Part shown: one piece after another, positions 6,514 through 8,449 of the stretch
How positions within the stretch are numbered: position 1 is the stretch's first letter
How the letters are laid out: each line of letters opens with the position of its first letter
Assembly (NCBI GenBank): GCA_002399225.1
Contig: DHDF01000082.1
Span: 1-8,449 of the forward strand
Direction: 5' to 3'
Source of the DNA: a bacterium UBA4883
GTDB taxonomy: Bacteria > Bacillota > Clostridia > Oscillospirales > Acutalibacteraceae
DNA: 8,449 nt
Position numbers and translations under genes: made by a program
The notes under the pieces: generated by a model
What the model was told of the DNA's origin: nothing
Seen by the model: only the letters and a program-made list of their open reading frames with translations
Database searches by the model: none

Positions 6514-6983
6514 TTCAATCCCTCCGGTTTCAGACTGACGCGGAAATCGCACACGGCGTCTCCATTTGTTTTGCAGAGCGGACGGTCGAGCTTCAGCCCG
6601 AAGCCTTCGAACAGAGTGTGGTCCACCTCGCAGTAAAGTGCGCCCAGTTCCCGGCCCCGCTTGCCGAAGCGCTCCCACATTTCCGCCATCGGGCAAACCG
6701 TCGTCACCATCGGGCTTTTCGGGTCGCTTTCCCATCCGTTGGAGGGCATATCTCGCACTGCCGGATATGTCCGCGGATCGTCCGGGTTGAGGCCCCGCTC
6801 CTTTGCTTCCTCCTTCATATCCGCGACGCGCTGCAGCCCGAATTTTCGCACTGCTTCCTTTACCGCTTTCTTGCCCTCTTCGCCGAATCGTTCTGTCGCT
6901 TCCTCAGCCATAAAATAGAACAGCTCTGCCGTCAGCTTTGCAAACCGTGTTGCCGGGTCCTCCGTACTCCGAATCGGATTCAT
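6510..6983 (-). CDS. L-2-amino-thiazoline-4-carboxylate (ATC) hydrolase-family protein
   Basis: A 157-aa protein fitting the ATC-hydrolase domain family. The conserved second half holds TTVCPMAEMWERFG (94-107), ALYCEVDHTLFEGF (115-128) and GDAVCDFRVSL (141-151), so C97, C118, D121 and C145 fall at the family's usual positions. The named enzyme opens a thiazoline ring on the way to L-cysteine, but most family members are uncharacterised and sit beside unrelated redox genes. The N-terminal half is helical and charged (EEATERFGEEGKKAVKEAVR). AAAGGA precedes ATG 6983. It is the first gene of the operon, and its stop overlaps the flavoprotein start by four bases, which suggests that it acts with the reductase, perhaps in handling substrate or product. 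Confidence 0.8.
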   Translation of the reverse strand: MNPIRSTEDPATRFAKLTAELFYFMAEEATERFGEEGKKAVKEAVRKFGLQRVADMKEEAKERGLNPDDPRTYPAVRDMPSNGWESDPKSPMVTTVCPMAEMWERFGKRGRELGALYCEVDHTLFEGFGLKLDRPLCKTNGDAVCDFRVSLKPEGLK

Positions 6984-7020
6984 TCCGAACCATCCTTTCC
7001 GCTTTTTCTGTTTTGGCTAT

Positions 7021-7049
7021 AGTATAGCTTATTTAGTACGAAATGTAAA
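7021..7049 (-). promoter_or_regulatory. Promoter of the ATC-hydrolase/flavoprotein/ferredoxin operon
   Basis: On the minus strand, TTTACA (7049-7044) and TATACT (7026-7021) are separated by exactly 17 bases, one mismatch each from the -35 and -10 consensus. The start codon lies at 6983, leaving a leader of about 30 bases. A TAGTAC half-site lies inside the spacer. Confidence 0.8.
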
Positions 7050-7088
7050 TAGTACATTTTATAATTTAATATATTTTACGTACTATTT
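7034..7088. promoter_or_regulatory. Candidate MarR operator: repeated TAGTAC half-sites
   Basis: TAGTAC occurs at 7034-7039 and 7050-7055 (16 bases apart), and its reverse complement GTACTA at 7080-7085. AAATAGTAC (7047-7055) and GTACTATTT (7080-7088) form a 9-bp inverted repeat. AAATGT/ACATTT (7041-7046, 7054-7059) is a shorter inverted repeat that covers the -35 box. Binding here would block the minus-strand promoter and could affect marR too. The regulator-to-site link is inferred from position. Confidence 0.55.
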
Positions 7089-7119
7089 TTTTGATGGACT
7101 GTTCAACATGCGGAAAATG

Positions 7120-7128
7120 TGGTATACT
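7120..7128 (+). promoter_or_regulatory. Extended -10 promoter of the marR gene
   Basis: TG-G-TATACT (7120-7128) lies about 28 bases before ATG 7157. No good -35 lies 17 bases upstream. Transcription from here rules out the longer reading frame that begins at 7091. Confidence 0.5.
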
Positions 7129-7156
7129 GGGACGCAAAGCGGGAGGAAACGATCAA

Positions 7157-7642
7157 ATGGAACAGGAATTAAAAGCGAAAATGGAACTGATAAGCCGGAT
7201 TCACCACCGGTCGCTGGAAGTCTGGGACCGCATCATGGCGAAAAGCTATTCGAAGCTTTCCGGCCTTTCGACGGTTGAAATTTCGGTGCTGCGGATTCTG
7301 TGCCAGCAGCCCGACAAGATTATGAAGGAGATTGGAGAGGAACTTGGCGTCGGGAAAAGCACGCTCACGGGTATCATCGACCGGCTGGAAAAGCGGGGAT
7401 ACCTCCGCCGGGTCATTAACCCGCGCGACCGTCGCTCGTTCGGGCTGGAGATCACCCGGCAAGGGAAGGCTGCCCAGCGGGAGCACGTGCGCATCGAGGC
7501 GGACCTGTACGGCGACATCGCCGCGTTTTTGCAGGAGAACGGCGCGCTGGACGCCTACCTTGAGCTTTCGCAGAAACTGCTGGATACGCTGGAACAAAAG
7601 TACGGAACGGAACCAACGCAACAAGAAAAGGGGAGCGGCTAA
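7157..7642 (+). CDS. MarR-family transcriptional regulator
   Basis: A 161-aa winged-helix regulator. Helices at about 9-30 form part of the dimer interface. LSTVEISVLRILCQQPDKIM (37-56) leads into the helix-turn-helix, EIGEELGVGKSTLTGIIDRL (58-77), and the wing NPRDRRSFGLEITRQG (88-103) carries the DRR signature of MarR wings. The C-terminal helix (LDAYLELSQKLLDTLEQKY) completes the dimer domain. GGGAGGAAAC (7141-7150) fixes ATG 7157 as the start. It is divergent from the reductase operon, with repeated TAGTAC sites in between, so it most likely represses that operon until a ligand, plausibly the reductase substrate, releases it. The stop codon lies in the loop of the terminator. Confidence 0.92.
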   Translation: MEQELKAKMELISRIHHRSLEVWDRIMAKSYSKLSGLSTVEISVLRILCQQPDKIMKEIGEELGVGKSTLTGIIDRLEKRGYLRRVINPRDRRSFGLEITRQGKAAQREHVRIEADLYGDIAAFLQENGALDAYLELSQKLLDTLEQKYGTEPTQQEKGSG

Positions 7643-7667
7643 CGCCGCTCCCCTTTTCTTGTTTTTT
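7620..7667 (+). terminator. Very strong Rho-independent terminator of marR
   Basis: The arms 7620-7639 and 7644-7663 are perfectly complementary over 20 bp, and the four-base loop TAAC contains the marR stop codon TAA (7640-7642). A T run (7662-7667) follows. The last seven marR codons (TQQEKGSG) form the left arm. Confidence 0.95.
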
Positions 7668-7669
7668 AA

Positions 7670-8320
<651 letters not shown>

Positions 8321-8352
8321 AAAGCTCTCAAAACCTGTAAGACGGCCTGTTT

Positions 8353-8448
8353 TCATTGCATATCATGTTCCCGGTTGACCTGCCCGACAAAACGATAGAA
8401 CACTTTTACATCCTGCCTGCGCTTTTCGTCAACAACGGTGCGTTCGCC
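8353..8448 (-). pseudogene. Probable C-terminal end of a large serine recombinase, opposite orientation, cut by the window edge
   Basis: The minus strand reads GERTVVDEKRRQDVKVFYRF then VGQVNREHDMQ and a TGA at 8353-8355. The pattern basic patch, then V.VFYRFVGQ, then a short tail resembles the DUF4368 C-terminus of Tn4451-type recombinases (recalled as QxVxIYYxFIGKI). Only 31 codons lie in the window; the rest would continue beyond 8449. It faces the truncated recombinase on the plus strand, with about 30 bp of unassigned sequence between. Whether it belongs to the same gene (inverted) or another copy cannot be decided here. Confidence 0.42.
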
Positions 8449-8449
8449 G

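Noticed and set aside
7091..7156. Longer start for marR at TTG 7091
   Set aside because: It lies upstream of the -10 element at 7123-7128 and lacks a ribosome binding site; ATG 7157 has GGGAGGAAAC.
8321..8352. CCTGT direct repeat near the recombinase end considered as an attachment site
   Set aside because: Five-base repeats are expected by chance, and no element boundary can be placed there.

Overview
The window looks like a piece of a low-to-mid GC Firmicutes chromosome, most likely from the class Clostridia (Oscillospiraceae/Ruminococcaceae type). Grounds: strong AGGAGG-type ribosome binding sites, a spore-surface style collagen-like protein with the C-terminal domain common in clostridia, a short clostridial ferritin-like protein, and debris of a Tn1549/Tn4451-type conjugative element with a large serine recombinase. 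All family calls are from memory of motifs; no search was run.

Left part (1-3534). The 3' part of a tRNA-Ala(CGC) and its terminator are followed by a small unassigned ORF (159-320) with its own terminator. Next is a broken collagen-like gene (about 469-1392): three reading-frame changes, and a C-terminal tail that lies on the opposite strand. An unassigned ORF (1514-1867) converges on a short EncFtn/rubrerythrin-like ferritin (1945-2259, minus) across a bidirectional terminator. Divergent from the ferritin, behind an extended -10 promoter, is a tightly overlapping set: a glyoxalase/VOC fragment, a TfoX N-terminal-domain protein and a GyrI-like protein.

Middle (3535-4373). This is decayed mobile DNA on the minus strand: the C-terminal end of a TrbL/VirB6-like transfer protein (two frameshifts) next to a fragment of a Maff2-family protein, then about 390 bp with no confident gene. 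A minus-strand terminator at 4070-4114 probably closes the next operon.

Right-middle (4070-7667). A compact GC-rich module bounded by terminators on both sides. A MarR regulator (7157-7642, plus) is divergent from a three-gene minus-strand operon: an ATC-hydrolase-family protein, an FAD-binding fumarate-reductase/APS-reductase-like flavoprotein of about 602 aa (one frameshift at a G/T homopolymer), and a 100-aa [2Fe-2S] ferredoxin-like protein. The operon promoter overlaps repeated TAGTAC half-sites, a good candidate for the MarR operator. The flavoprotein lacks the histidines expected at the fumarate active site, so its substrate is probably something else. This is the best candidate here for an undescribed system: an inducible soluble reductase acting on an unknown substrate.

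Right end (7725-8449). A VirD4/TraG coupling-protein fragment runs into the start of a large serine recombinase (7898-8320). The recombinase is cut after its catalytic domain and is followed by what looks like the C-terminal end of such a recombinase on the opposite strand. The reductase module is therefore flanked on both sides by remains of conjugation genes.
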